A stretch of 64,000 bases of DNA from assembly GCF_001570565.1 (NCBI RefSeq), contig NZ_BBXE01000019.1, positions 124,001 to 188,000 of the forward strand, written 5' to 3'. The notes below the pieces were generated by a model, which saw only the letters and a program-made list of their open reading frames with translations, did no database searches and was not told where the DNA came from. This stretch comes from Herbidospora yilanensis (lineage in GTDB: Bacteria > Actinomycetota > Actinomycetes > Streptosporangiales > Streptosporangiaceae). Shown in pieces: positions 9,113 through 17,504 of this stretch. The stretch's first letter is position 1. Every line of letters starts with the position of its first letter. Made by a program: the position numbers and the translations under genes.

Positions 9113-10318
9113 ATGCAATCGTGGTCTTCGTCGAACGTCCCCCGCCTGCCGGGCCAAGGTCACCCGCTGCGCCTCTACGACACCGCCGCCCGCGAGATCC
9201 GGACCACGGAGCCCGGCCCGGTGGCCCGCATGTACGTCTGCGGCATCACCCCCTACGACGCGACCCACCTCGGCCACGCGAACACCTACCTGGCCTTCGA
9301 CCTGGTGAACCGCGCCTGGCGCGACGCCGGCCACGAGGTCCACTACACCCAGAACGCGACCGACGTCGACGACCCGCTGCTGGAGCGGGCCGAGCGCGAC
9401 GGCCAAGACTGGCGGGAGCTGGCCGAAGACCAGATCGAGCTGTTCCGCACCGACATGGCCGCCCTGCGCATCCTGCCCCCGGCCGAGTACGTCGGCGTCA
9501 CCGAGGTCGTCGACCAGGTCGCCGCCCTCATCGAGCGGCTGGGCGAGGCGACGTACACGATCGACGGCGACGTCTACTTCGCCCGCACCGCCGCCCCCAA
9601 GTTCGGCGCGGTCTCCGGCTACGACGAGGAGACCATGCTGACGCTGTTCGGCGAGCGCGGCGGCGACCCCGGGCGGCCGGGCAAGCGCGACCCCCTCGAC
9701 TGGCTGCTCTGGCGGGCCGAGCGCCCCGGTGAGCCCTCCTGGCCCTCGGCCTTCGGCCCGGGACGCCCCGGCTGGCACATCGAGTGCACGGCGATCGCCC
9801 TGGCCAACCTCGGCCCCGGCTTCGACGTCGCGGGCGGCGGCACCGACCTGATCTTCCCCCACCACGAGATGGGCGCCTGCGAGGGCCACGTGGCGACCGG
9901 CGAGTGGCCGTTCGCCAAGGCCTACGTCCACTCCGGCATGGTCGGCCTCGACGGCGAGAAGATGTCGAAGTCGCGCGGCAACCTGGTGTTCGTCTCCAAG
10001 CTGCGGCGGCACACCGACCCGATGGCGATCCGGCTGGCCCTGCTCGGCCACCACTACCGCGCCGACTGGGAGTGGACCGACGCCGAGCTGACCGGGGCGA
10101 CCGCCCGCCTGGCCCGCTGGCGCGAGGCCGTCGCGCGGGAACAGGGCCCCTCGGGCGCCGAGCTGCTGGAGAGGGTCCGCGACAGGATCGCCGACGACCT
10201 CGACGCGCCCGGCGCGCTGGCCGCGATCGACGCCTGGGCCGCCGCCGAGGGCGACGATCCGCAGGCGCCACGACTGGTTCGCGACCTCGCCGACGCGCTG
10301 CTCGGGATCACCCTCTGA
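9113..10318 (+). CDS. mshC: Cysteine--1-D-myo-inosityl 2-amino-2-deoxy-alpha-D-glucopyranoside ligase
   Basis: The 401-residue enzyme ligates cysteine to GlcN-inositol in mycothiol biosynthesis, using ATP. It resembles cysteinyl-tRNA synthetase but is shorter and lacks the anticodon-binding domain. Visible features are zinc ligand Cys43 ([16 protein letters not shown]), the HIGH-like THLGH at 51-55, the second zinc site in [20 protein letters not shown], and KMSKS near 283-287. MshC is diagnostic of actinobacteria that use mycothiol as their main thiol. Confidence 0.95.
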   Translation: MQSWSSSNVPRLPGQGHPLRLYDTAAREIRTTEPGPVARMYVCGITPYDATHLGHANTYLAFDLVNRAWRDAGHEVHYTQNATDVDDPLLERAERDGQDWRELAEDQIELFRTDMAALRILPPAEYVGVTEVVDQVAALIERLGEATYTIDGDVYFARTAAPKFGAVSGYDEETMLTLFGERGGDPGRPGKRDPLDWLLWRAERPGEPSWPSAFGPGRPGWHIECTAIALANLGPGFDVAGGGTDLIFPHHEMGACEGHVATGEWPFAKAYVHSGMVGLDGEKMSKSRGNLVFVSKLRRHTDPMAIRLALLGHHYRADWEWTDAELTGATARLARWREAVAREQGPSGAELLERVRDRIADDLDAPGALAAIDAWAAAEGDDPQAPRLVRDLADALLGITL

Positions 10319-10339
10319 TCTGAAAAGTGAGGATCGCGG

Positions 10340-11662
10340 TTGAAGCGGTTATTGGCAGGTCTCGTCCTGATAGCGGGATGCACGACCGCGCCACCGCCTC
10401 CCGAGACGCCACAGAGCGCCGCCCCCACCCCTGAGTTCACCGTCACGGCCGGCCTGCGGCACGTCGCCAACGTGCCGCCGGGCGCGCCGTTCGACACCCC
10501 CGAGTCGTTCGGCACCGACCTGGCCTTCCAGGGCAGGTACGCCTTCGCCGGCAACTACGGCGGCTTCACCGTCTACGACATCGGCGACCCCGCCAGGCCC
10601 ACCGTGGTGACCCGGGTGCTCTGCCCCGCCGACCAGAACGACATCTCGGTCTACGGCAACCTGCTGTTCCTCTCGGTCGACGTGCCGCGCGCCGGTCCCG
10701 AGTGTTCGAGCGGCCCCGGCGACCCGTCGTCGCCGACGCAGTTCGAGGGCGTGCGCATCTTCGACATCACCGACGTCGCCAACCCCCGCTACGTGACGGC
10801 GGTCCGCACCCCGTGCGGGTCCCACACCAACACCTTCATCCCGGGCGAGGACGTCCACCACGTCTACGCCTCGGCCGCCGGGCCGATCCCCGGCGCGGCC
10901 AACTGCCCGGCCCCCCACGAGCTCATCTCGGTCATCGAGGTGCCGGCCGCCGACCCGGCCGCCGCGAAGGTCGTGGCCACCCCCGTGTTGTTCACCGACC
11001 GCGACCCCGGCCGGTTCGGCGGTTGCCACGACGTGAGCGTGCTCCCGGCGAAGAACCTGGCGGTGGCCGCCTGCTACGGCGACGGCCTGCTGCTCGACAT
11101 CACCGATCGCGCCGCGCCGAAGGTCCTCCAGCGGGTGACCGACCGGAAGAACTTCTCCATCTGGCACTCGGCGGCCTTCACCCCCGACGGCGCCCGGGTC
11201 GTGCTGAGCGACGAACTGGGCGGCGGGGCGGCCCCGATGTGCACCGCGCGGGTGCCCGAGAACAAGGGCGGCACGGCCGTCTACGAGATCACCGCCGATC
11301 GCCGGATGCGGCCGCTCGGCCTGTTCAAGATCCCCAGGACGCAGACCGCCGCCGAGAACTGCGTCGCCCACAACGGCAACGTCATCCCGGTCGAGGGCCG
11401 GAACCTGATGGTGCAGGCCTGGTACCAGGGCGGCGTCTCGGTCTGGGACTTCACCGACCCGGCGAACGCCCGCGAGGTGGCCGCCTTCGAGCGGGCGCCG
11501 CTGGCCCCCGGCAGGCTCGGCGGGTCGTGGTCGGCCTACTTCTACAACGGCTACATCTACTCCAGCGACATCACCCAGGGGCTCGACGTGCTGGAGCTCA
11601 CCGAGCCGTCGGTCGCCGGGGCGAGGCGGTTGCCGGGGCTCAATCCGCAGACGCAGGAGTAG
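10340..11662 (+). CDS. LVIVD-repeat lipoprotein
   Basis: The 440-residue product starts at TTG 10340, with a TGAGGA-like ribosome site 7 nt upstream, and has a lipoprotein signal with lipobox LIAGC. The body is a beta-propeller-like chain of repeats of the LVIVD type, with recurring blocks such as GGFTVYDIGDPARP, GVRIFDITDVANPRYV and GGVSVWDFTDPANAREV. LVIVD proteins are exported and of unknown activity; this one presumably faces the outside of the membrane. Its end overlaps the convergent GNAT gene by 23 nt. Confidence 0.85.
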   Translation: MKRLLAGLVLIAGCTTAPPPPETPQSAAPTPEFTVTAGLRHVANVPPGAPFDTPESFGTDLAFQGRYAFAGNYGGFTVYDIGDPARPTVVTRVLCPADQNDISVYGNLLFLSVDVPRAGPECSSGPGDPSSPTQFEGVRIFDITDVANPRYVTAVRTPCGSHTNTFIPGEDVHHVYASAAGPIPGAANCPAPHELISVIEVPAADPAAAKVVATPVLFTDRDPGRFGGCHDVSVLPAKNLAVAACYGDGLLLDITDRAAPKVLQRVTDRKNFSIWHSAAFTPDGARVVLSDELGGGAAPMCTARVPENKGGTAVYEITADRRMRPLGLFKIPRTQTAAENCVAHNGNVIPVEGRNLMVQAWYQGGVSVWDFTDPANAREVAAFERAPLAPGRLGGSWSAYFYNGYIYSSDITQGLDVLELTEPSVAGARRLPGLNPQTQE

Positions 11663-12713
11663 CGCCGCGCCTGGCCGCCACCCATCGGGCCGCGCGGTCG
11701 GCGGCACCGTACAGGACCGGGGTGGAGAGCACCAGGTTCACGGCGCGGCGCCTCGGCTCGTGGACCAGCCAGTGGCGGGCCGCCGCGAGCGACGGGCGGG
11801 CCAGGCGGCCCTCGGCGACCATCAGGTCGCCGGTCTTGAGGCTGTCCTTGTAGCCCTTCTCGCCCCGGCCCAGGTCCATCAGGGTCACCCCCGCCTCGGC
11901 GACCGCCCGGCACAGGCGCAGGCGGTGGATCAGGCCGGGGGAGTAGAAGGCGAAGGCCGGGTCGTAGACGGGGAACCAGGCGATGATCGTGGTCTCGGTG
12001 CGGACCCCGAAGTTGCCCGCGACCAGGGTGTCGCCGGCGTAGAGCAGGCCGAGGGTGCCGGTGAACACGGGGGTGCGGACGTCGTGGAGGCGTTCGGTGA
12101 CGGCGACCACCCACGGCTCGGCGAAGCGGTCGGGGCGGCCGGTGCGGCGGTACTGCGCCGACTTCCACCGCTGGAGGGTGCGCAGGGCCGCGCGGTCGGG
12201 CGAATCGAGCACGAACCGCACGTCGCCGACCTCACGGGCCAGCCGCCGCTCCTTCTTCAGGGTCGACTTGTAGATCTTGCTCGACCGCTCGGCCAGCCCC
12301 TTGGCGTAGAGCTCGTAGCCGCCGGTCAGGTCGATGACCGGGGAGGGGTGCAGGGCCTTCTGGTCCGGTACGAACTGGGCCGGGTCGAGGTGGTCGAAGG
12401 CCCAGACCTTGAGGTCGCAGGCGCGCAGGAGCTCCCTCGGCGCGACCTCCAGCCCCGGTTCGGCCGCCATGCCCTGGAGGTCGGACAACACCGAGCCGAT
12501 CGGGCGGCCGACCGCGCCGCGCCGCTCGAAGGGGAAGAAGGCCCGGCCGCCGTCGACCACGGCCACGTGGGCGTCGTCGCGGACCGCGCCGACCGCCCAG
12601 GTGTATTCCGGGGCCAGGAACGGGTTCGGGCGGCGGTCCAGGCGCTCCAGCGCCCGCCAGTCGGCGAGCTGCGTCTCGGAGAGCTCCGCCGGCCGCACGA
12701 CGTCGATCCTCAC
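11640..12713 (-). CDS. FemAB/BioF2-like GNAT acetyltransferase, copy 2
   Basis: The 357-residue protein (GTG start at 12713) belongs to the CelD/BcsL or BioF2-like acyltransferase group seen in polysaccharide gene clusters. Features are the N-terminal IDVVRPAELSETQLADW, a basic SSKIYKSTLKKERRLAREVG segment and the C-terminal FYSPGLIHRLRLCRAVAEAG...LMDLGRGEKGYKDSLK. It is clearly paralogous to the gene just upstream and overlaps it by four bases (GTGA). Acyl donor and acceptor are unknown; a role in decorating a surface polymer is inference from context. Confidence 0.85.
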   Translation of the reverse strand: MRIDVVRPAELSETQLADWRALERLDRRPNPFLAPEYTWAVGAVRDDAHVAVVDGGRAFFPFERRGAVGRPIGSVLSDLQGMAAEPGLEVAPRELLRACDLKVWAFDHLDPAQFVPDQKALHPSPVIDLTGGYELYAKGLAERSSKIYKSTLKKERRLAREVGDVRFVLDSPDRAALRTLQRWKSAQYRRTGRPDRFAEPWVVAVTERLHDVRTPVFTGTLGLLYAGDTLVAGNFGVRTETTIIAWFPVYDPAFAFYSPGLIHRLRLCRAVAEAGVTLMDLGRGEKGYKDSLKTGDLMVAEGRLARPSLAAARHWLVHEPRRRAVNLVLSTPVLYGAADRAARWVAARRGATPASAD

Positions 12714-13762
12714 CCGCGGCCCCGCATCTTCAGCGCCCGGTCGGCGAGCGCGTGGAGCCGGGCGTTCCCGACGATCGTCTTCTTGATCCGCCGCGCGGGC
12801 GCGGTGCGCGCCCAGTGGAGCGCCGAGGCCGCGCCGGGCCGTCGCGCCACCCCCTCGGACAGGGGGAGGCTGCCGTTGCAGATGGTCTGTTTGTAGTCTC
12901 CGGCGGTGCCGGTGTCGATGTGCCGCAATCGGCGGGCGGCGGCGGCCTCGACCAGGCGTAAATGGTGGATCAGGCCGGGTGAATACGATCCGAGTTCCGG
13001 GTCGTAGGCGGGGAACCAGCCCGCCATCACCCCTTCGCTGACCAGGCCGAAATGCGCGGCGACCGGACGGTCGCCGATCTTCAGCACCGAAAGCGGGGCG
13101 CTGAATTCGGCGGTCTGAACGTCGCGCAGCCGTTCGATGAGCGCGGCCACCCACGGTCTCGCCGTGCGGTCGGCGCGGCCGATGCGGCGATACTGGTCGG
13201 ACTTCCAGCGCAGCAACGCGCCGAAATGATCGTTCGAGGCGTATTCGTAGGTCAGCGGGCCGATGTCCCGCTGGATCTTGCGCTCCTTGTAGGCGATTGT
13301 CTTGTACGACTTCGGCGAATTCTCGCGAAAGAACTTGATATATCCGTCATATCCGGATTCGAGATCGAGCAGCATCGCCGTCCGATTCTCGTCCGTAGTG
13401 AACCACGGTTGCCCGCCCACCAGATATTCGAACTCGAACACCTCCAGCCCGCAGCCTTTCAGCAGGTCGGAACCGTTCACCTCGAATCCCGGCCGGTGCA
13501 CGAGCCCCTGCGCGAGCGTGACCCACGCGGCCAGCGGCCGGGCCGCCCCGGGGCCGCACGGCTCGAACGGCAGGAACCCGGCCAGGACCGTGTCGTCCCA
13601 GATCACGGCCACTCTGGCGGCGTCGCGGACGTGGCTGACGGCCTGCGCGAACTCGGGCGCCAGCCAGGGGCTCGCCAGATGGGGAGAGGCCCGGCGCATC
13701 TGTCTCCACGCCGACAATTCCGGCTCGCCGAGATCGCGGGGACGTATGACATCGATCTTCAT
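12710..13762 (-). CDS. FemAB/BioF2-like GNAT acetyltransferase, copy 1
   Basis: The 350-residue paralogue of the next gene has the same blocks: IDVIRPRDLGEPELSAWRQM at the start, SPKSYKTIAYKERKIQRDIG in the middle, RWKSDQYRRIGRADR, and YSPGLIHHLRLVEAAAARRLRHIDTGTAGDYKQ near the end. Two divergent copies expressed as one unit suggest two acylations, or a heterodimer. The ATG at 13762 is divergent from the P450 gene with 93 bp between them. Confidence 0.85.
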   Translation of the reverse strand: MKIDVIRPRDLGEPELSAWRQMRRASPHLASPWLAPEFAQAVSHVRDAARVAVIWDDTVLAGFLPFEPCGPGAARPLAAWVTLAQGLVHRPGFEVNGSDLLKGCGLEVFEFEYLVGGQPWFTTDENRTAMLLDLESGYDGYIKFFRENSPKSYKTIAYKERKIQRDIGPLTYEYASNDHFGALLRWKSDQYRRIGRADRTARPWVAALIERLRDVQTAEFSAPLSVLKIGDRPVAAHFGLVSEGVMAGWFPAYDPELGSYSPGLIHHLRLVEAAAARRLRHIDTGTAGDYKQTICNGSLPLSEGVARRPGAASALHWARTAPARRIKKTIVGNARLHALADRALKMRGRG

Positions 13763-13855
13763 ATGCGATGAATTCCGGTGACCTAGGAAGCGATGACCGC
13801 GCCATACTAATCACGCGAATAACGTCCCGTCCCCCGACCCGAGGTGCTGCCCCTT

Positions 13856-15100
13856 ATGACCGTCGTGCAGGACATCGACCTGGGCAGCCTCTCCTTCTGG
13901 GGCCGGCCCCATCCGGAGAGACTGGCCGCCTTCGAACGGCTGCGGCGGATCGAGCGGCCGATGTACTTCGGGGAGCCGCGGGTCCCCGGGCTGCGGTCGG
14001 GCAAGGGGTTCTACGCGCTGGTCCGCCACAAGGAGATCACCGAGGCGCTGCGCAACCCCGCCGTGTTCGGCAGCTACCCGTCGGTGTCGATCCCGCCGCC
14101 GCCGTTCTGGGCCAAGTACATCTTCGGCAACTCGATGGTGAACCTCGACGACCCCCAGCACGGCCGCCTGCGCCGCATCATCGCCCGCGCGTTCACCCCG
14201 CGCATGCTCGACAAGAGCGAGCAGGACGTCACCGCCAACGTCAACCGCATCATCGACCGTGTCATCGCCGCAGGTCCGGGCGGCGACTTCATCACCCAGG
14301 TCGCCAACCCGATCGCGGCGGGCGTCATCTGCGACATCGTGGGGGTGCCGGAAGAACACCGCGGCCTGGTCATCGAGCGGGTGCACACCTGGGCCGACTA
14401 CACCGGCGTACGGCCCGGGTTCGTCTCCTCCCTGCACCTGGCCGCCAAGAACACCATGGGCCTGGTCGGCCTGCGGCGGATGGTCGTCGAGCTCGGCAAG
14501 GAGCGCCGCGCGAACCCCCGCGAAGACGTCATCTCGCAGCTCGTCACCGCCAACGTCGACGGCGAGAAGCTCACCGGCATGGAGCTCGGCGCGTTCTTCA
14601 CCCTCCTCGTGACGGCCGGGATCAACACCGCGAGCAACGCGATGGCCCACGGCCTGCGGCTCCTCACCGCCCACCCCGACCAGCGGGAACTGCTCGTGAA
14701 CGACTTCGACGCGCACATCGGCACCTGCATCGAGGAGATCGTCCGCCACGTCACACCGGGCATGCGCACCGGCCGCACGATCAAGGTCGAGCACGAGGTC
14801 GGCGGGCAGGTGCTCAAACCGGGCGACAAGGTCGTCCTCTACTTTCTCTCCGCCAATCGCGACGAATCCGTCTTCGCCAATCCCGACGCGTTCGACATCA
14901 CCCGTGACCCGAATCCACATGTCGGGTTCGGGGCGCCCGGTATCCACTTCTGCCTCGGTGCGAATCTCGTCCGGAAAGAACTCACCGTGGCGTTCCGGGA
15001 ACTGTTCCGGCGCCTTCCCGACATCCACACGATCGGCGAAGGCCGCCAACTACGCTCCAACTTCGAGAACGGCCTGACCGAGTTGCGATTCGGCTTCTAG
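13856..15100 (+). CDS. Cytochrome P450
   Basis: The 414-residue soluble bacterial P450 has all core motifs. The heme-binding loop GFGAPGIHFCLGANL has its thiolate Cys near 365, the I-helix AGINTASN lies near 253, and the ExxR-type EEIVRHV is present. The threonine that usually follows the I-helix acid is present, but the preceding acid is replaced (AGINT instead of AGxDT/AGxET), which may affect proton delivery. ATG 13856 is preferred over GTG 13844 because GAGG lies at 13841-13844. Substrate unknown; it sits inside the polysaccharide locus. Confidence 0.9.
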   Translation: MTVVQDIDLGSLSFWGRPHPERLAAFERLRRIERPMYFGEPRVPGLRSGKGFYALVRHKEITEALRNPAVFGSYPSVSIPPPPFWAKYIFGNSMVNLDDPQHGRLRRIIARAFTPRMLDKSEQDVTANVNRIIDRVIAAGPGGDFITQVANPIAAGVICDIVGVPEEHRGLVIERVHTWADYTGVRPGFVSSLHLAAKNTMGLVGLRRMVVELGKERRANPREDVISQLVTANVDGEKLTGMELGAFFTLLVTAGINTASNAMAHGLRLLTAHPDQRELLVNDFDAHIGTCIEEIVRHVTPGMRTGRTIKVEHEVGGQVLKPGDKVVLYFLSANRDESVFANPDAFDITRDPNPHVGFGAPGIHFCLGANLVRKELTVAFRELFRRLPDIHTIGEGRQLRSNFENGLTELRFGF

Positions 15101-15136
15101 ATTCCGGGCTATCCGGCGATTCAATCTTTCCCCCGA

Positions 15137-15142
15137 TATCGT
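15137..15142 (+). promoter_or_regulatory. Candidate -10 (TATCGT) for the glycosidase gene
   Basis: TATCGT ends 6 nt before GTG 15149. No ribosome binding site is visible in the 48-bp gap after the P450 gene. Confidence 0.35.
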
Positions 15143-15148
15143 GGCCGG

Positions 15149-16537
15149 GTGGCACGAGAGAATCGGCGGCACTGGCGTCACGCGCGCCGTTCCCTCCGCA
15201 CCAGGCTCGTCATGCTCTTCGCGGGCGTCACGGTCGCCGGCGCGGCCGGCGCCCTGGTCCTCGCGATGTCCGGCCACCCGGCCGTCCCGTGGCAGCCGTC
15301 GGGCGGCCAGGGCGACCGGCCGCCCGAGGCGGCCAATCCGATCGTGGTCGGCGGCGGCGCGCCCGCCGGGTTCCCCGTGTGGGGCTTCTCGCACACCCGG
15401 TTCAGCGTCGACTCCGGCCCGCCCGACGTGACGGCCGTCGCCGAGAAGAGCCTCGCGCGCGGCCGGATCATCCAGAACCAGCACATCATGGGCTTCGGCA
15501 CCCTCAACCCCGAGCCCTCGCCCGGCACGTACGACTGGAAGTCCATGGACAGCCGCATGGCCGCCATCGAGAGGTCGGACGGCCTGCCGGTCATCACCCT
15601 GTGCTGCGCCCCCGACTGGATGGTCGGCGGCGAGCCCGGCGAGACCGACTGGGAGAACAACTTCACCCGGTCGCCGCTGCGCGAGCACTACCGGGACTTC
15701 GCGAACCTGGCCGCCGCCGCGGCGAAGCGCTACCCCCACGTGCGCCACTTCATCGTCTGGAACGAGTTCAAGGGCTTCTTCAACGAGGGCCTGAAACGAT
15801 GGGACTACGAGGGCTACACCGAGATGTACAACCTCGTGTACGACGCCCTGAAGAAGGTCGACCCCGAGATCCAGGTCGGCGGCCCCTACGTCAACGTCAC
15901 CGACCGGCCGGGCTGGAAGTCCGAGGTCTCCGGGCCGTGGGGCAGCCAGGACCAGCGCGGCCTCGACGCCATCAGGTTCTGGCTGAAGAACAAACACGGC
16001 GCCGACTTCCTGGTCGTCGACGGCACCTCCGAGTCGTCCAAGGGCATGTATCCCGACGAGTTCTCCGCCCTGGCGAAGTTCTCGGCCGTCAACGCGTGGC
16101 TGCGCGAGCAGAGCAACCTGCCGGTCTGGTGGGCCGAGTGGTACTTCGAGCCCGCCGAGTCCGACTGGACGACCGGCCGCCGCCTGGCCGTCCAGGCCGC
16201 CGCCATGATCGAGTTCGCCAAGAGCGGCACCGCCGCCGCCCTCTACTGGTCGCCGCAGGGCGAGGGCCCCGAGTGCGACGGCTGCCTGTGGACCAACCTC
16301 GACCAGCCGAAGGCGGGCCGGCCGCTGCCCGCCCTGACCATGCTCCAGGACTTCGCGCGGTGGTTCCCGGCCGGAACCCGGCTGGCCGGCGTGCCGACGG
16401 CCCATCCGGCGATCCGGGTGCTCGCGTCGTCGAAGAAGCTGGTCGTGGTCAACACGCGGGGCGAGGAGACCAGGGCGTCGGTCGACGGGAAACAGCTCAC
16501 GCTCAAGTCCTACGAGGTCCGGTGGGTGAGCCGATGA
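15149..16537 (+). CDS. Membrane-anchored glycoside hydrolase (GH39/clan A-like)
   Basis: The 462-residue protein has an N-terminal basic segment and one transmembrane helix (about 20-40). A TIM-barrel glycosidase domain follows. The likely acid/base is Glu206 in IVWNEFKGF and the likely nucleophile is Glu330 in WWAEWYF, the spacing expected for clan GH-A retaining enzymes. A small beta domain closes the protein. Family 39-like enzymes cleave xylosides, iduronides or exopolysaccharides such as Psl and Pel. With glycosyltransferases on either side, an editing or release role for a surface polymer is likely but inferred. It overlaps the GT2 gene by ATGA. Confidence 0.82.
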   Translation: MARENRRHWRHARRSLRTRLVMLFAGVTVAGAAGALVLAMSGHPAVPWQPSGGQGDRPPEAANPIVVGGGAPAGFPVWGFSHTRFSVDSGPPDVTAVAEKSLARGRIIQNQHIMGFGTLNPEPSPGTYDWKSMDSRMAAIERSDGLPVITLCCAPDWMVGGEPGETDWENNFTRSPLREHYRDFANLAAAAAKRYPHVRHFIVWNEFKGFFNEGLKRWDYEGYTEMYNLVYDALKKVDPEIQVGGPYVNVTDRPGWKSEVSGPWGSQDQRGLDAIRFWLKNKHGADFLVVDGTSESSKGMYPDEFSALAKFSAVNAWLREQSNLPVWWAEWYFEPAESDWTTGRRLAVQAAAMIEFAKSGTAAALYWSPQGEGPECDGCLWTNLDQPKAGRPLPALTMLQDFARWFPAGTRLAGVPTAHPAIRVLASSKKLVVVNTRGEETRASVDGKQLTLKSYEVRWVSR

Positions 16538-17436
16538 CCTGGCCCGCGGTCAGCGTGGTCGTCTGCACGACCGGCAACCGGCCCGAGATGTTGCGCGAGG
16601 CCCTCGCCTCCATCCGCGCCCAGGACTATCCGGGCGACGTCAGCGCCGTCATCGTCTTCGACCGCTGCGAGCCCGACAAGGAGGTCCTGTCGGACGACCC
16701 GCACCGCCGGGTGACCTGGACGACCAACGAACGCGTCCCCAACGTCGCGGGCAGCCGCAACAGCGGCATCCTCGCCGCGCCGGACGACCTGGTCGCCTTC
16801 TGCGACGACGACAACACCTGGCGGCCGGCGAAACTGCGCTTGCAAGTCGAGGCGCTCAGGGCGAACCCCGACGCGGCGCTGGTCTCCTGCGGCATGGTGT
16901 CCACGCAGGAACGCCTCTGGCCCTCCTCCCACATCACCTTCGACGACCTGCTGCGCTCCCGCGTCCCGGCGGCGACGACGTCCTCGTTCCTGATGCGGCG
17001 TCCCCTGCTCGTCGGCCCGGTCGGGACCTTCTCGGAGGAGATCCCGCGCGGCTTCGCCGAGGACTACGAACTGCTGCTGCGGTGTGCCCGGCACGCGCCG
17101 ATCCCCTATGTGCCGGAGATCCTGGTCGAGGTGCCACCGCACGAGGGCTCCCACTTCTACGGCCGCTGGTCGATGATCGCCGACTCCCACGAGTGGCTGC
17201 TCGACCACTACCCCGAGTTCAAGCGCGACCGGCGCGGCTACGCCCGGCTGGCGGGCCAGGTGGCCTTCGAGAGCTCCATGGCGCACGACTGGGGAAGATC
17301 ACTGAAATGGGCACGCCGGGCATTCCTCGCGTCTCCGATGGAACCCCGCACGTACGCGGCCCTGGCGATCACGTCACGGCTGGTTTCGGGTGAGTGGGTC
17401 ATCGCGAGGGTTCAGGCCCGGGGGAGCGGCACGTGA
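16534..17436 (+). CDS. Glycosyltransferase family 2 protein
   Basis: The 300-residue GT-A enzyme starts VSVVVCTTGNRPEMLREALAS. DDLVAFCDDDNTW carries the metal-binding acidic cluster, and FAEDYELLLR is the probable catalytic-base region. No membrane segment is evident, so it probably acts on cytoplasmic lipid-linked sugar. It is coupled upstream to the glycosidase (ATGA) and downstream to a 23-residue reading frame (GTGA). Confidence 0.87.
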   Translation: MTWPAVSVVVCTTGNRPEMLREALASIRAQDYPGDVSAVIVFDRCEPDKEVLSDDPHRRVTWTTNERVPNVAGSRNSGILAAPDDLVAFCDDDNTWRPAKLRLQVEALRANPDAALVSCGMVSTQERLWPSSHITFDDLLRSRVPAATTSSFLMRRPLLVGPVGTFSEEIPRGFAEDYELLLRCARHAPIPYVPEILVEVPPHEGSHFYGRWSMIADSHEWLLDHYPEFKRDRRGYARLAGQVAFESSMAHDWGRSLKWARRAFLASPMEPRTYAALAITSRLVSGEWVIARVQARGSGT

Positions 17437-17504
17437 GCGAAGTGAGCAAGATCGGCGTCTGGATCGGGGCCGTGGCGGTCGTGTCGCTCAGTTCGACCGG
17501 CTAG
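17433..17504 (+). CDS. Candidate 23-residue hydrophobic small protein
   Basis: A GTG at 17433 overlaps the GT2 stop by four bases, the coupling used between the genes upstream. It opens 23 codons (VSEVSKIGVWIGAVAVVSLS, ending with STG) before TAG at 17502-17504. Residues 6-20 are hydrophobic enough for one short membrane segment. The frame ends within 4 nt of the convergent fusion gene's stop. It could be a genuine small membrane protein or the stump of a longer gene truncated where the two strands meet. Confidence 0.4.
   Translation: MSEVSKIGVWIGAVAVVSLSSTG

Noticed and set aside
13844-13855. GTG start four codons earlier for the P450
   Set aside because: The bases before it (CCCGACCCGA) offer no ribosome binding site, whereas GAGG lies before the ATG at 13856.
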